The notes under the pieces were generated by a model. It was not told the origin of the DNA, did not search any database, and saw only the letters and a program-made list of their open reading frames with translations. The translations under genes and the position numbers were made by a program. Of a DNA stretch of 64,000 nucleotides, positions 19,425 through 29,266 are shown piece after piece. This stretch comes from Martinezella hainanensis (GTDB taxonomy: Bacteria; Pseudomonadota; Alphaproteobacteria; Rhizobiales; Rhizobiaceae). Numbering within the stretch: the stretch's first letter is position 1; every line of letters starts with the position of its first letter. The stretch covers positions 372,001 to 436,000 of the forward strand of contig NZ_FMAC01000001.1 of NCBI RefSeq assembly GCF_900094555.1, in the 5' to 3' direction.

Positions 19425-20338
19425 GACGCGTCCTCCACCATCCACCGGAGAAATTCACCAAAAGAGTAGCCGGCATGCGCGGCCATTTCAGGCACCAGGG
19501 AGGTAGGAGTCATGCCGGGCTGGGTATTGATTTCCAACCAGACAAGTTCGCCCTCTTCGGAAAAGCGATCGTCAAAACGGAAGTCAGATCGACTAACACC
19601 GCGGCAGCCGATAGCTTCATGCGCCCTTAACGATAATGTTTGTATGTTTTGGTAAAGATTCGGTGAAATTTCCGCCGGCAAGACATGTTTTGACCCACCC
19701 TTGGCGTACTTGGCGTCATAATCATAGAAGCTGTGGCCGAGCGGCACGATCTCCGTAACGCCGAGAACCTTGCCATCCATGACACCGCAAGTCAGCTCAC
19801 GCCCGTAAATATAGCGCTCCACAAGCACCTCGTCGCCATAACGCCATTCGGAGGACGTGACGATCTGCGGTGGATGCGCCTGATCTTCCTTGACGATAAC
19901 AACACCGAAGCTCGAACCCTCGCGCACCGGCTTGACGACATAAGGCGGCTTCATCGGATGTTCACCGACAATAGCGAAGCGGTCCATGACGATTGAGCTG
20001 GCAACCGGAATGCCCGCCGCCGCCGCAACCGTTTTCGCACGGGACTTGTCCATCGCAAGAGCGGAGGCAAGCACGCCGGAATGCGTATAGGGGATCTGCA
20101 GATACTCCAGAATGCCCTGAATGGTGCCATCCTCACCGAAAGGCCCATGTAGCGCATTGAAGACGACATCGGGCTTCAGCTCGGCCAGACGGCTCGCGAC
20201 GTCATGATCGACATCGACACGAGTAACCTGAAAGCCTTCCGCTTCGAGGGCATCGGCACATGCCTTTCCCGAAGAAAGGCTGACGGGCCTCTCCGAGGAA
20301 AATCCGCCCAAAAGGACAGCCACATGCTTGCCACCCAT
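19412..20338 (-). CDS. ddlB: D-alanine--D-alanine ligase
   Basis: A 308-residue ATP-grasp enzyme that makes D-Ala-D-Ala for the peptidoglycan stem peptide. The N terminus is [19 protein letters not shown]. Substrate and ATP-grasp segments include [52 protein letters not shown], and the metal-binding end [29 protein letters not shown]. The ATG at 20338 gives the conserved start; a GTG at 20356 would add six residues. It heads the ddlB-ftsQ-ftsA-ftsZ unit, with CtrA-like sites in the region upstream. Confidence 0.96.
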   Translation of the reverse strand: MGGKHVAVLLGGFSSERPVSLSSGKACADALEAEGFQVTRVDVDHDVASRLAELKPDVVFNALHGPFGEDGTIQGILEYLQIPYTHSGVLASALAMDKSRAKTVAAAAGIPVASSIVMDRFAIVGEHPMKPPYVVKPVREGSSFGVVIVKEDQAHPPQIVTSSEWRYGDEVLVERYIYGRELTCGVMDGKVLGVTEIVPLGHSFYDYDAKYAKGGSKHVLPAEISPNLYQNIQTLSLRAHEAIGCRGVSRSDFRFDDRFSEEGELVWLEINTQPGMTPTSLVPEMAAHAGYSFGEFLRWMVEDASCLR

Positions 20339-20433
20339 CAATACCCCCGACTCCACGGTCTCTACTTTGCGTTTGCAGGGCTTCGCCTAACCGCGATTCT
20401 CGCCCCGCTTTCAATAGGCCGATTAGAACGACA

Positions 20434-20464
20434 TTAAGGTTAATGAAGCGTTTACTTTCGTTAA
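20434..20464. promoter_or_regulatory. Cluster of CtrA-like half sites upstream of ddlB-ftsQAZ
   Basis: TTAA at 20434-20437, TTAA at 20440-20443 followed after seven bases by TTTA (20451-20454), and TTAAC at 20461-20465. The alphaproteobacterial cell-cycle regulator CtrA binds TTAA-N7-TTAA and half sites TTAACC. The cluster lies 100-125 bases upstream of the ddlB start. Match is approximate. Confidence 0.35.
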
Positions 20465-20585
20465 CTTTCCGCCGTCCTGGCGATGGCCGAATGGTTCGAA
20501 TCAAACCGACTTAAAGAATTCTGCCATTGGAATCATGGAGTTGCTACTTTTGAAATTGCTACATTTAGATTTTTTTAAACAATAA

Positions 20586-20613
20586 GCCCCGCATCAAGGG
20601 ATCGATGCGGGGC
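20586..20613 (-). terminator. Hairpin terminator downstream of aqpZ
   Basis: GCCCCGCATC (20586-20595) pairs perfectly with GATGCGGGGC (20604-20613). On the minus strand it follows the aqpZ stop by 26 bases and is followed by TTATTGTTTAAAAAAA; the T run is short. Confidence 0.65.
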
Positions 20614-20638
20614 GCAAGGCTTTAAAATGACACCGATA

Positions 20639-21325
20639 TCACTCGCTGTCGTCGACCAGTTTCCAGACGAGTCCACCCAACGCTCCGCCGACGATGGGCG
20701 CGACCCAGAACAGCCAAAGCTGCTGCAGAGCCCAACCACCGACGAACAGGGCCTGCCCCGTCGAACGGGCCGGATTGACCGACGTGTTGGTGATCGGAAT
20801 CGAGATCAGATGGATCAGCGTCAGCGCCAGGCCGATGGCGATCGGCGCGAAGCCGGCCGGCACCTTGCTGCTCGTTGACCCCAGAATCACGACCAGGAAG
20901 AATAGGGTCAGCACGATCTCGGCCACCAATGCCGACACCATGGAATAGCCACCAGGGGAATGTTCCCCGTAGCCATTCGCCGCAAAGCCGCCGAGCTGGA
21001 AATCAGCCTTGCCGCTGGCAATCAGATAGAGCACCGCCGCCGCGACGATCGCACCGATCACTTGCGCGATGATATAGGGAATGAGCTGCCCGCCGGGAAA
21101 GCGGCCAGCGACGGTCAGGCCGACCGAAACAGCCGGATTGAAGTGTCCTCCCGATATGCCGCCGACGGCAAAAGCCATAGTCAGCACGGTCAGACCAAAC
21201 GCAAAGGCAACACCTAGAAAACCGATACCAAGGCTCGGAAATGCCGCTGCAAAGATTGCACTGCCGCAGCCGCCAAATACGAGCCAAAACGTCCCAAGAA
21301 ACTCAGCGATGAGTTTTTTCTGCAT
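20639..21325 (-). CDS. aqpZ: Aquaporin Z
   Basis: A 228-residue water channel of the MIP family with six membrane helices. Both NPA boxes are present: [12 protein letters not shown] near residue 63 and [14 protein letters not shown] near residue 180. The Cys/Arg pattern around the second box is that of water-selective aquaporins rather than glycerol facilitators. The ATG at 21325 follows GGAGAAGG; an upstream frame to 21442 adds 39 residues that do not look like an aquaporin. Together with the divergent MFS gene it interrupts the dcw cluster. Confidence 0.95.
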   Translation of the reverse strand: MQKKLIAEFLGTFWLVFGGCGSAIFAAAFPSLGIGFLGVAFAFGLTVLTMAFAVGGISGGHFNPAVSVGLTVAGRFPGGQLIPYIIAQVIGAIVAAAVLYLIASGKADFQLGGFAANGYGEHSPGGYSMVSALVAEIVLTLFFLVVILGSTSSKVPAGFAPIAIGLALTLIHLISIPITNTSVNPARSTGQALFVGGWALQQLWLFWVAPIVGGALGGLVWKLVDDSE

Positions 21326-21495
21326 GAAACCCTTCTCCTCAGCCCGCAATCCAAGCGAGAATCGGCCATTGGTGAAAAAGATTCCGGCAAGGACTCGCCG
21401 GAGCACGCCTCTCCAATAACAAACGCCCGACTGATTGCTCACGAATCAACAATTACGGCAAAATAATAGCACGCAACCGCTGATTTCTTGCGCAG

Positions 21496-21559
21496 TTAGC
21501 GTTTGCGTTGAACAAAAATTACGCTAAGGACAATTTTTATCCGCTAAGCGCGCCTTAGC
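21496..21559. promoter_or_regulatory. Operator-like cluster of GCTAAG repeats before the MFS gene
   Basis: TTAGCGT (21496-21502) and ACGCTAA (21521-21527) form an inverted repeat. CGCTAAG recurs exactly 20 bases later (21522-21528 and 21542-21548), and GCTAAG-CGCGC-CTTAGC (21543-21559) is a second inverted repeat ending 21 bases before the MFS start codon. The regular spacing suggests a regulator binding in the aqpZ-MFS intergenic region. Confidence 0.45.
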
Positions 21560-21580
21560 ATCATCTGAATTGGTGGGAAC

Positions 21581-22912
21581 ATGACTGACGCGATATCTCC
21601 CTTATCGCCGACCCCCTCGTCATCGAACAATGCTGTTGCGAATTCCCCGGCACGTGTTCTGATCGCGAGCCTCATCGGCACAACGATCGAATTTTTCGAT
21701 TTCTATGTTTATGCAACGGCGGCGGTTATCGTCTTCCCGAAGCTGTTCTTCCCGGCAAGCGACCCGACGTCGGCGACGCTGCAGTCCTTTGCCACCTTCT
21801 CCATCGCCTTCTTCGCTCGCCCCATCGGCGCGATGATCTTCGGCCATTTCGGCGACAGAATCGGCCGCAAGGCGACGCTGGTCGCAGCTTTGATGACCAT
21901 GGGCCTGTCGACGATCGTGATCGGCCTGCTGCCGACCTATGAATCGATCGGCGTTCTCGCACCGATTCTGCTGGCGCTTTGCCGCCTCGGTCAGGGTCTC
22001 GGCCTCGGCGGCGAATGGGGCGGCGCGGTGCTGCTCGCCACGGAAAACGCTCCGGAAGGCAAGCGCAGCTGGTATGCCATGTTCCCGCAGCTCGGCGCAC
22101 CGATCGGCTTCATCCTCTCGGCCGGCCTGTTCCTCATCCTGCGCGAAACCATGGCCGATGCGGACTTTTTGAGCTATGGCTGGCGCGTTCCCTTCCTGAT
22201 CAGCATCGTGCTGGTTGCCGTCGGTCTCTATGTCCGCCTGAAGATCACCGAAACCCCGGAATTCCAGCGGGCTATCGAGAAGGAAGAGCGGGTTTCCGTT
22301 CCGATCGCAGTCATCTTCCGCTCGCATTTCCGCAGCTTGATTCTCGGCACGATCATCGCGGTCGCTACCTTCGTGCTGTTCTATCTGATGACGGCGTTTA
22401 CGCTCAGCTGGGGCACCAGGCCTCCGGGCAACGGTCCGCTGCCGGCCGGTCTCGGCTATTCGCAGGGTCAGTTCCTCGTCGTCCAGCTCGTCGGCGTCGT
22501 CTTCTTCGGCCTGATGATCCCGCTCTCGGGCCTGTTGTCGGATCGCTATTCACGCCGTCTGGTTCTCATCCTGACGACGATCGGCATCCTGATCTTCGGC
22601 CTGTTCTATTCGTCGCTGCTGACGGCTGGCCTTGCCGGCGCCTTCGCCTGCTCGATCATCGGTCTCGCTCTGATGGGCTTCACCTATGGTCCGATCGGCG
22701 CCGCGCTGGCGGCCCCCTTCCCGACCACCGTGCGCTATACCGGCGCGTCGATGACCTTCAATCTTGGCGGCATCGTAGGCGCGTCGCTGGCGCCCTATAT
22801 CGCCACCTGGCTCGCGACCAACTATGGCCTGGTCTATGTCGGCTATTACCTCGCCGGCGCAGCAATGCTCTCGCTGATCGGCATCCTGCTCTCGGGCAAT
22901 GACGAAATCTGA
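21581..22912 (+). CDS. MFS transporter, metabolite:H+ symporter (MHS) family
   Basis: A 443-residue 12-helix permease of the ShiA/ProP/KgtP-type MHS group. Diagnostic segments: ASLIGTTIEFFDFYVYATAA in helix 1, the loop GHFGDRIGRKATL between helices 2 and 3, and LCRLGQGLGLGGEWGGAVLLATENAP. Substrates of the family are small organic acids, osmolytes or shikimate; the substrate here cannot be told. It is the only plus-strand gene inside the dcw region and has its own promoter area with repeated half sites and its own terminator. Confidence 0.93.
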   Translation: MTDAISPLSPTPSSSNNAVANSPARVLIASLIGTTIEFFDFYVYATAAVIVFPKLFFPASDPTSATLQSFATFSIAFFARPIGAMIFGHFGDRIGRKATLVAALMTMGLSTIVIGLLPTYESIGVLAPILLALCRLGQGLGLGGEWGGAVLLATENAPEGKRSWYAMFPQLGAPIGFILSAGLFLILRETMADADFLSYGWRVPFLISIVLVAVGLYVRLKITETPEFQRAIEKEERVSVPIAVIFRSHFRSLILGTIIAVATFVLFYLMTAFTLSWGTRPPGNGPLPAGLGYSQGQFLVVQLVGVVFFGLMIPLSGLLSDRYSRRLVLILTTIGILIFGLFYSSLLTAGLAGAFACSIIGLALMGFTYGPIGAALAAPFPTTVRYTGASMTFNLGGIVGASLAPYIATWLATNYGLVYVGYYLAGAAMLSLIGILLSGNDEI

Positions 22913-22934
22913 GCAAACAAGCATAAGCAATTGA

Positions 22935-22963
22935 AAAGGCCGGGTGAAAACCCGGCCTTTTTC
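22935..22963. terminator. Bidirectional terminator between MFS gene and murB
   Basis: AAAGGCCGGGT (22935-22945) and ACCCGGCCTTT (22950-22960) pair perfectly around a GAAA loop; TTTTTC follows on plus and TTTTC on minus. It sits between convergent genes. Confidence 0.9.
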
Positions 22964-23004
22964 TTGATTCATTTTAGGAGGTTGGTGCCAATTGCAGCCC
23001 GGAC

Positions 23005-23979
23005 CTACTCCGTCGTCACACCTTGGAACGGACGGACTTCCCGGCCCGGCATGAAGTGGCCGAGGCGCTTGATTTCCCATTCCAGCTTGACACCGGATTT
23101 TTCGAAAACCTCGCGACGCACCTGCTCGCCGAGATACTCCAGATCGTAGCCTGTGGCTTGCTCCATGTTGATCATGAAGTTGCAGTGCAGCGACGACATC
23201 TGCGCGCCACCGATAACCAGACCGCGGCAACCCGCCTCGTCGATCAGCTTCCAGGCAGAAAGACCGTCCGGATTCTTGAAGGTTGAGCCGCCAGTCTTTT
23301 CGCGTACCGGCTGCACCGTTTCGCGATGAGCGCGCACCGCATCCATCTCCGCGCGAATCTTGGCTCGATCTTCCGGGTAGCCTTCGAAAAGGACATGCGT
23401 GAAGATCAGATCTTCGGAAGCATCGGAGTGACGATAGGAGTAGCCCATCTCGGCGTTGGTCAGGACGTGCTTGTCACCCTTACGGTCGACCGCATGGACC
23501 TCAATGACACGCTCGCGGGTTTCGGCGCCATTGGCGCCTGCATTCATCCGTGCAGCACCGCCGATACTCCCCGGAATGCCATAGTAAAAATGGAAACCGC
23601 CTATGCTGTTGTCCATCGCCATGGCTGCGACATGCTTGTCCGGGCATATCGCGCCGGCCAGGATGCGGTTCTCGCCAGCAAGCTCGACGGAACCGAAACC
23701 CTTGGCCGAAAGCCTGAGGACAACGCCGGGAATGCCGCCATCACGCACCAATATGTTCGAGCCCACGCCGACGACCGTCAGCGGCACGTCTTCCGGCAGG
23801 ATCTTCAGAAATGCGATGAGATCGTCCGTATCATGCGGCTGGAACATCAGTTCCGCCAGCCCACCGGCGCGGAACCACGTCACACGATCCATCGGAGCAT
23901 CCGGCGTCAGCCGTCCCCTGATGTCCCTTACACCGTCGCCGAGCGACGCCAGAAGCTTTTCCCCATCTACCTGTTTCAT
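23005..23979 (-). CDS. murB: UDP-N-acetylenolpyruvoylglucosamine reductase MurB
   Basis: A 324-residue FAD enzyme that reduces the enolpyruvyl group to make UDP-MurNAc. FAD-binding segments are [15 protein letters not shown] and [36 protein letters not shown] and GYSYRHSDA follow. The catalytic serine lies in [13 protein letters not shown], typical of type II MurB. The start overlaps the murC stop by four bases. It is the last gene of the mraZ-to-murB run. Confidence 0.97.
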   Translation of the reverse strand: MKQVDGEKLLASLGDGVRDIRGRLTPDAPMDRVTWFRAGGLAELMFQPHDTDDLIAFLKILPEDVPLTVVGVGSNILVRDGGIPGVVLRLSAKGFGSVELAGENRILAGAICPDKHVAAMAMDNSIGGFHFYYGIPGSIGGAARMNAGANGAETRERVIEVHAVDRKGDKHVLTNAEMGYSYRHSDASEDLIFTHVLFEGYPEDRAKIRAEMDAVRAHRETVQPVREKTGGSTFKNPDGLSAWKLIDEAGCRGLVIGGAQMSSLHCNFMINMEQATGYDLEYLGEQVRREVFEKSGVKLEWEIKRLGHFMPGREVRPFQGVTTE

Positions 23980-25391
23980 GCGGACTTACCCGAGAGGCCT
24001 TCCAATTCCTTTGGCAATGATGCTGCCCAATATGTGATGCTGCCAGCTCCCAAGAGAACCACAAAATCACCTGGTCGCGCAATCTCTGCAACCATGACGG
24101 CAAGATCTTCCTGTGACTGCAGATAGCGTGCATCGCGATGACCACTGGCCTTGATGCGCGAAACCAGCGTCTGTGAATCTACGCCCTCGATCGGATCTTC
24201 GCCGGCGGCATAGACAGGCGCCAGGAAAATGCTGTCGGCATCGTTGAAGCAGGCGGCGAATTCTTCGAAGAGGCTCGACAGGCGCGTATAGCGGTGTGGT
24301 TGATGAACGGCGATGATGCGGCCCTTGCAGGCTTCACGCGCCGCCTTCAGCACCGCTTTGATTTCGACGGGGTGATGGCCATAGTCATCGAAGACCTTGA
24401 CCCCGTTCCATTCGCCGGTCAGCGTGAAGCGGCGTTTGACACCGCCGAAGGACGCTAGCCCCTTGGCGATCGCCTCGCTCGAAATCCCGAGCCGGTTGGC
24501 GACGGCAACTGCAGCCGTTGCATTGGAAATGTTGTGACGGCCCGGCATCGGCATGACGAGATCCTTGATCTGGATCACTTTGCCCGTGCGGCGCCTTCGG
24601 ATTTCGATATCGAATAGCGAGCGCGTGCCATCAATGCGCACATTTGAGAAACGCACGTCCGCCTGCGGATTTTCGCCGTAGGTGATGACCTTGCGGTCCT
24701 CGATGCGGCCAACCAGCGACTGCACTTCCGGATGGTCGATGCACATCACGCCGAAACCGTAAAATGGCACATTCTCGACGAACTGCCGGAAGGCGGCACG
24801 CACGGCATCGAAATTGCCGTAATGATCCAGATGTTCCGGATCGATATTGGTGACGACGGCGACGTCGGCAGGCAACTTCAGGAAGGTGCCATCGGATTCA
24901 TCGGCCTCGACCACCATCCACTCGCCAGCGCCCATGCGTGCATTGGTGCCGTAAGCATTGATGATGCCGCCATTGATGACTGTGGGGTCAAGGCCGCCGG
25001 CTTCGAGCAGCGTCGCCACGAGCGAGGTCGTTGTCGTCTTGCCATGCGTGCCGCCAATGGCGATGGCATTGCGGAAACGCATCAACTCGGCCAGCATTTC
25101 GGCACGGCGCACGACCGGCAGCAGCTTTTCACGCGCGGCGACGAGCTCGGGATTACTCTTCTTGATGGCCGTAGAGACAACAACGACTTCGGCATCGCCG
25201 AGGTTCTCAGCCTTGTGGCCGATATGGACCGGAATGCCCTTGTCGCGCAGCCGCTGCACGTTGGCGCTCTCCGATTGATCGGAACCCTGCACGCGATGGC
25301 CGAGGTTATGCAACACCTCGGCAATGCCGCTCATTCCGATGCCACCAATACCGATAAAATGCACAAGGCCGATTGCCTTCGGCAGCTTCAT
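23976..25391 (-). CDS. murC: UDP-N-acetylmuramate--L-alanine ligase MurC
   Basis: A 471-residue Mur ligase that adds L-Ala to UDP-MurNAc with ATP. The N-terminal Rossmann segment is [21 protein letters not shown], the P loop is [20 protein letters not shown] near residue 115, then [14 protein letters not shown] and the C-terminal block [19 protein letters not shown]. Overlaps four bases with murG upstream and with murB downstream, implying tight translational coupling. Confidence 0.98.
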   Translation of the reverse strand: MKLPKAIGLVHFIGIGGIGMSGIAEVLHNLGHRVQGSDQSESANVQRLRDKGIPVHIGHKAENLGDAEVVVVSTAIKKSNPELVAAREKLLPVVRRAEMLAELMRFRNAIAIGGTHGKTTTTSLVATLLEAGGLDPTVINGGIINAYGTNARMGAGEWMVVEADESDGTFLKLPADVAVVTNIDPEHLDHYGNFDAVRAAFRQFVENVPFYGFGVMCIDHPEVQSLVGRIEDRKVITYGENPQADVRFSNVRIDGTRSLFDIEIRRRRTGKVIQIKDLVMPMPGRHNISNATAAVAVANRLGISSEAIAKGLASFGGVKRRFTLTGEWNGVKVFDDYGHHPVEIKAVLKAAREACKGRIIAVHQPHRYTRLSSLFEEFAACFNDADSIFLAPVYAAGEDPIEGVDSQTLVSRIKASGHRDARYLQSQEDLAVMVAEIARPGDFVVLLGAGSITYWAASLPKELEGLSGKSA

Positions 25392-26509
25392 GCGCCTGCC
25401 CCCTTGAATTGCTGAATTGAACGTCCCGCGGCAATAGCCTCAACCATGTCGGCAAGCAAGTTTGCCGCATCCGGCTTGCCCGCCTGCTTGGCTGATGCAG
25501 CCATCTTTGCGAGCTTTTCCGGCATGGTCATGGCGCCGCGCAGAATGGTGGAAAGTTTCTCCGACGTCAGTTCCGACTGCGCGATAACTTTCACGCCGCC
25601 GGTTGCAGCCAATGCCGCGGCATTGGCCGCCTGATCGTGATCGAGCGCATGCGGATAGGGAACCAGGATCGCCGGGCGTCCGATGACCGCAAGCTCGGAG
25701 ACCGTGGAGGCACCGGAGCGGCAGAGAACCAGATGCGCAGCGCCGATACGCTCGGCCATATCATTGAAGAACGGCGCGACATCGGCACCCATGTCGAGCT
25801 TTCTTGCGCAGCTGTTGACCGTCTCCATGTCCTCGGGGCGCACCTGCTGGGTGATCCGCAGGCGCTTGCGCAGCGGCTCTTCAAGCAGGCTGATCGCGGT
25901 CGGAACGGCCTTCGAGAAATACTGTGCACCCTGGCTGCCGCCGAATACCACCAGATTGAACGGATCTTCCGGTCCGGACGGCATATAAGGACGCTTGGCA
26001 GCTTCGATGACAGCCGGGCGCACAGGATTGCCCGTCGTCACCGTCTTCTCGGCAAACGCGCCGTTGTCCGTGAGGAAGCCGCCCGCAATCGCACGCACGC
26101 GCGTCGCCAGCATCTTGTTGGCGCGGCCCATCACAGCATTCTGCTCGTGCAGCATGGACGGTACGCCCATGCGCGTCGCGGCCAGAAGCGGCGGAACCGT
26201 GGGATAACCGCCGAATCCGACGACGCAGACGGGCTTGAGGCGCTGGATCAGTTTGCGCGCTGCGCGCATGCCGGTCCACAGCGTCCAGAGGGCGCTCGCG
26301 ACCTTCACGGGGTTCTTCGAACCGATCGTTGCCGAGGGCACGACATGGATCTCATCGGCCGGAAACTTGCCGGCGTAACGTTCAGCACGGCTGTCGGTGA
26401 CGAGGTGCACAGAATAGCCGCGCTCCTTCAGCTTGTAGGCCAGCGCCTCGGCCGGAAAAACGTGACCGCCGGTTCCGCCGGCGGCAAGAAGGACAATGCC
26501 TTTACTCAT
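25388..26509 (-). CDS. murG: UDP-GlcNAc:lipid I N-acetylglucosaminyltransferase MurG
   Basis: A 373-residue GT28 glycosyltransferase at the inner face of the membrane that converts lipid I to lipid II. The N-terminal G loop is [16 protein letters not shown], the second G loop [15 protein letters not shown], and the donor-binding region is [34 protein letters not shown]. The ATG at 26509 has its own site GGGAG, within a 62-codon frame that fills the gap to ftsW. Confidence 0.98.
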   Translation of the reverse strand: MSKGIVLLAAGGTGGHVFPAEALAYKLKERGYSVHLVTDSRAERYAGKFPADEIHVVPSATIGSKNPVKVASALWTLWTGMRAARKLIQRLKPVCVVGFGGYPTVPPLLAATRMGVPSMLHEQNAVMGRANKMLATRVRAIAGGFLTDNGAFAEKTVTTGNPVRPAVIEAAKRPYMPSGPEDPFNLVVFGGSQGAQYFSKAVPTAISLLEEPLRKRLRITQQVRPEDMETVNSCARKLDMGADVAPFFNDMAERIGAAHLVLCRSGASTVSELAVIGRPAILVPYPHALDHDQAANAAALAATGGVKVIAQSELTSEKLSTILRGAMTMPEKLAKMAASAKQAGKPDAANLLADMVEAIAAGRSIQQFKGAGA

Positions 26510-26694
26510 AATTTTCGCTCCCGCGAATACCCCACTACTCGGGGCATCTCCCTAATATAGGAAGCTGCCTCGACCGCGTCATCGGCGCGGGCCAAGCCTT
26601 CCTCATAGACTGACGCTTTGTGAAAAGCGACCGCAGAATGAGGAGCAGGCGGGAGATATGAAGAGCAAATAAACGGCAGTTCCAAGACGATCAC
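26506..26694 (-). CDS. Candidate small gene between ftsW and murG (62 aa)
   Basis: A 62-codon frame fills the gap between ftsW and murG exactly: its GTG overlaps the ftsW stop (GTGA, 26691-26694) and its TGA overlaps the murG start (ATGA, 26506-26509). The predicted peptide has a short hydrophobic N terminus and a charged C terminus ending in SRERKL; no family is recognised. Overlaps of this form match those of real genes in this cluster, but such a frame can also arise by chance in 180 bases of GC-rich leader, and no clear ribosome binding site of its own is visible. Confidence 0.3.
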   Translation of the reverse strand: MIVLELPFICSSYLPPAPHSAVAFHKASVYEEGLARADDAVEAASYIREMPRVVGYSRERKL

Positions 26695-27845
26695 TCCGCC
26701 GGCAAACCATGCGTCACCCGGAACATGGTACGATCCTGCGCCCGTTTTTCCGGCCTGTGACGCGTCAGCGCCAGGATGAAGCCTGCTGTCACGCAGATCG
26801 CGGTCATCGACGAGCCACCATAGGAAATAAGCGGCAGGGTCATGCCTTTGGCCGGTAGCAGCTGCAGGTTCACGCCGATGTTGATGATCGACTGGATACC
26901 GATCTGCAGCACGAGGCCGGCGACGGCGAAGCGGTTGAAGTCGTTCTTTTCCTTATAGGCGTGCGACAGGCCGCGCAGCACGAGGAAGGCGAAGATCAGC
27001 ACGAGTACCATACAGAAGATGGCACCGAACTCCTCGGCCGCAACCGAGAAGATAAAGTCGGTATGGGCATCCGGGATGATGCGCTTGACGGTACCTTCAC
27101 CAGGACCGACGCCGAACCAGGTGCCGTGAACGATCGCTTCCTTGGCGGTGTCGACCTGGAAGGTATCGCCCTCGCCCGTCAGGAACTTGTTCACACGTTG
27201 AGCGACGTGATCGAAGACGTAATAAGCGGTGACGAAACCGCCTGCGCCAAGACCACCGAGCACGATGATCCACAGCCAGGGCATGCCGGCCATGAAGAAC
27301 ATGCCGCCCCAGACGGCGGTCGTCAGGATCGTCTGACCAAGGTCAGGTTGCGCGACAAGCAAGGCAACGACAATGCCGAAAAGAATGATGGCGAAGAGAT
27401 TGCCAGGAATCTCGGGCTGGCGCGCATGTTCGGAAAACAGCCAGGCGCAGACGACGACGAAAGCAGGCTTCATGAATTCCGAAGGCTGGATCGACAAGGC
27501 CGCAATATTGACCCAACGCCGCGAGCCCTTGACTTCGATACCGAAGAAAAGCGCGAAAAGCATCATCGCCAGCGACACGATCAGCAGGATGACGGCAGTC
27601 CTACGCACCTGTCTGGGCGTCATGAAGGAAATGCCGATCATCGCCGCGATCGCCGGGACGAGGAACAGGGCGTGACGTTTGACGAAGTGGAACGGCTCGA
27701 GCCCGATGCGCTCCGCCACCGCGGGCGACGCCGCGAAGGACAGCATGAAACCGATGCCGATCAAGAGGATGAAAAGGGCGAGAAATACGCGGTCGATGGT
27801 CCAGAACCACTCGGCCAAGGCCCCACGTTCAACGCGGCTTACCAT
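26691..27845 (-). CDS. ftsW: Lipid II polymerase/flippase-type division protein FtsW
   Basis: A 384-residue SEDS protein with about ten membrane helices that polymerises septal glycan with FtsI. Typical segments: GIEVKGSRRWVNIAALSIQPSEFMKPAFVV, VAQPDLGQTILTTAVWGGMFFMAGMPW, the periplasmic loop AKEAIVHGTWFGVGPGEGTVKRIIPDAHTDFIFSVAAEE-type region, and PLISYGGSSM near the C terminus. It starts one base after the murD stop codon region (27847), as expected for the operon. Confidence 0.97.
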   Translation of the reverse strand: MVSRVERGALAEWFWTIDRVFLALFILLIGIGFMLSFAASPAVAERIGLEPFHFVKRHALFLVPAIAAMIGISFMTPRQVRRTAVILLIVSLAMMLFALFFGIEVKGSRRWVNIAALSIQPSEFMKPAFVVVCAWLFSEHARQPEIPGNLFAIILFGIVVALLVAQPDLGQTILTTAVWGGMFFMAGMPWLWIIVLGGLGAGGFVTAYYVFDHVAQRVNKFLTGEGDTFQVDTAKEAIVHGTWFGVGPGEGTVKRIIPDAHTDFIFSVAAEEFGAIFCMVLVLIFAFLVLRGLSHAYKEKNDFNRFAVAGLVLQIGIQSIINIGVNLQLLPAKGMTLPLISYGGSSMTAICVTAGFILALTRHRPEKRAQDRTMFRVTHGLPAE

Positions 27846-27846
27846 A

Positions 27847-29259
27847 TCATTTGCCTCCAGCTGCTGAACCGATCAGCATGGTGACACCATCGATCGCAGC
27901 GACATGGCTGACGAAGGCGTCGCCCCTGACCTCGAAATTCTTATACTGATCGAAGCTTGCGCAAGCCGGTGACAACATCACCGCAGCCGACTCATGTTCG
28001 TCCCTGTCTGCGTCCGCGGCAGCATGCGCAACGGCGCGCTCCAGCGTGCCCGAAATTTCATAGGGCACCTGATCGCCGAGCGTCGCGGCGAAGGCAGGTG
28101 CCGCCTCACCGATCAGATAGGCCTTGGTTATGCGCGAAAAGAGCGGCGCAAGGCTGGTGATCCCGCCCTCTTTCGGCAGGCCGCCAGCGATCCAGTAGAT
28201 ATTCTCATAGCTTGAAAGTGCGGGTGCGGCCGCATCCGCATTGGTCGCCTTGGAATCATTGACGAAGACTACACGGCCGCGCTTTCCGACCGGCTGCATG
28301 CGATGCTTGAGGCCGGGGAACGATTTCAGCCCGGCTCGGATCTCCTCGGCCGAAACGCCGACGGCAAGGCAGGCCGCTATGGCCGCCGCCGCATTCTGCG
28401 CGTTGTGGCTGCCGCGCAAGGTCTGGATGCCGTCGAGATTGGCGATCTCGCTCGCCGCAGCGTTCGATGCCCGCAGGATGCGGCTGCCCTCGGCATAAAG
28501 ACCATCCGCCAAAGCATGCCTGCGCGAAATCCGCATCACCTTGCCGCCCGCCCGTTCGATACGGTCGGCGATCAGGGAGGAATAGCTATCATCGATGCCA
28601 ACGACGGCAATATCACTGCCGGCGACGAGCCGCTCCTTGATATCGGCATAATGCTGCATCGTGCCATGGCGATCGAGATGATCGGGCGTCAGGTTCAGCA
28701 GAATGCCGGCAGACGGGTTGAGCGTCGGCGCCAGGTCGATCTGATAGGACGAGCACTCGACGACATAAAAACGGCCCGCCTTTGGCGGATCGAGCGTCAG
28801 CACTGCGGTACCGATATTGCCGCCGAGCTGCGTGTCGCGACCGCTCGATTGCAGGATGTGGGCGATCAGCGCCGTCGTCGTCGATTTGCCGTTCGTTCCG
28901 GTAATGGCGATGAACGGGCAATCCGGCGCATGTGCCCGCCGCTCCCTCACGAAAAGCTCGACATCGCCGATAATCTCGACACCGGCTGCGTGGGCAAGAT
29001 CGACGGTCCAATGGGGCTTCGGATGCGTCAGAGGCACGCCGGGCGACAGAACGAAGACCGAAAGACCATTCCAGTCGATCGTCCTGAGATCGGCGACCTT
29101 TATTCCCTCCACAGCCGCCTTGGCCACACTGTCCGGATTGTCGTCCCAGGCAGTCACATCAGCGCCACCGGCGACAAGCGCGCGCGCCGTCGCAAAGCCG
29201 GAGCCGCCGAGGCCGAAGAGAGCGACCTTCTTTCCGTTCAGCGTGGTGACGGGGATCAT
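27847..29259 (-). CDS. murD: UDP-N-acetylmuramoylalanine--D-glutamate ligase MurD
   Basis: A 470-residue Mur ligase that adds D-Glu. It has the N-terminal [21 protein letters not shown], the P loop [19 protein letters not shown] near residue 118, [24 protein letters not shown], and the C-terminal domain [17 protein letters not shown] with the SKATN motif of MurD. Spaced 7 bases from mraY and one base from ftsW. Confidence 0.98.
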   Translation of the reverse strand: MIPVTTLNGKKVALFGLGGSGFATARALVAGGADVTAWDDNPDSVAKAAVEGIKVADLRTIDWNGLSVFVLSPGVPLTHPKPHWTVDLAHAAGVEIIGDVELFVRERRAHAPDCPFIAITGTNGKSTTTALIAHILQSSGRDTQLGGNIGTAVLTLDPPKAGRFYVVECSSYQIDLAPTLNPSAGILLNLTPDHLDRHGTMQHYADIKERLVAGSDIAVVGIDDSYSSLIADRIERAGGKVMRISRRHALADGLYAEGSRILRASNAAASEIANLDGIQTLRGSHNAQNAAAAIAACLAVGVSAEEIRAGLKSFPGLKHRMQPVGKRGRVVFVNDSKATNADAAAPALSSYENIYWIAGGLPKEGGITSLAPLFSRITKAYLIGEAAPAFAATLGDQVPYEISGTLERAVAHAAADADRDEHESAAVMLSPACASFDQYKNFEVRGDAFVSHVAAIDGVTMLIGSAAGGK

Positions 29260-29266
29260 TCTTGCC

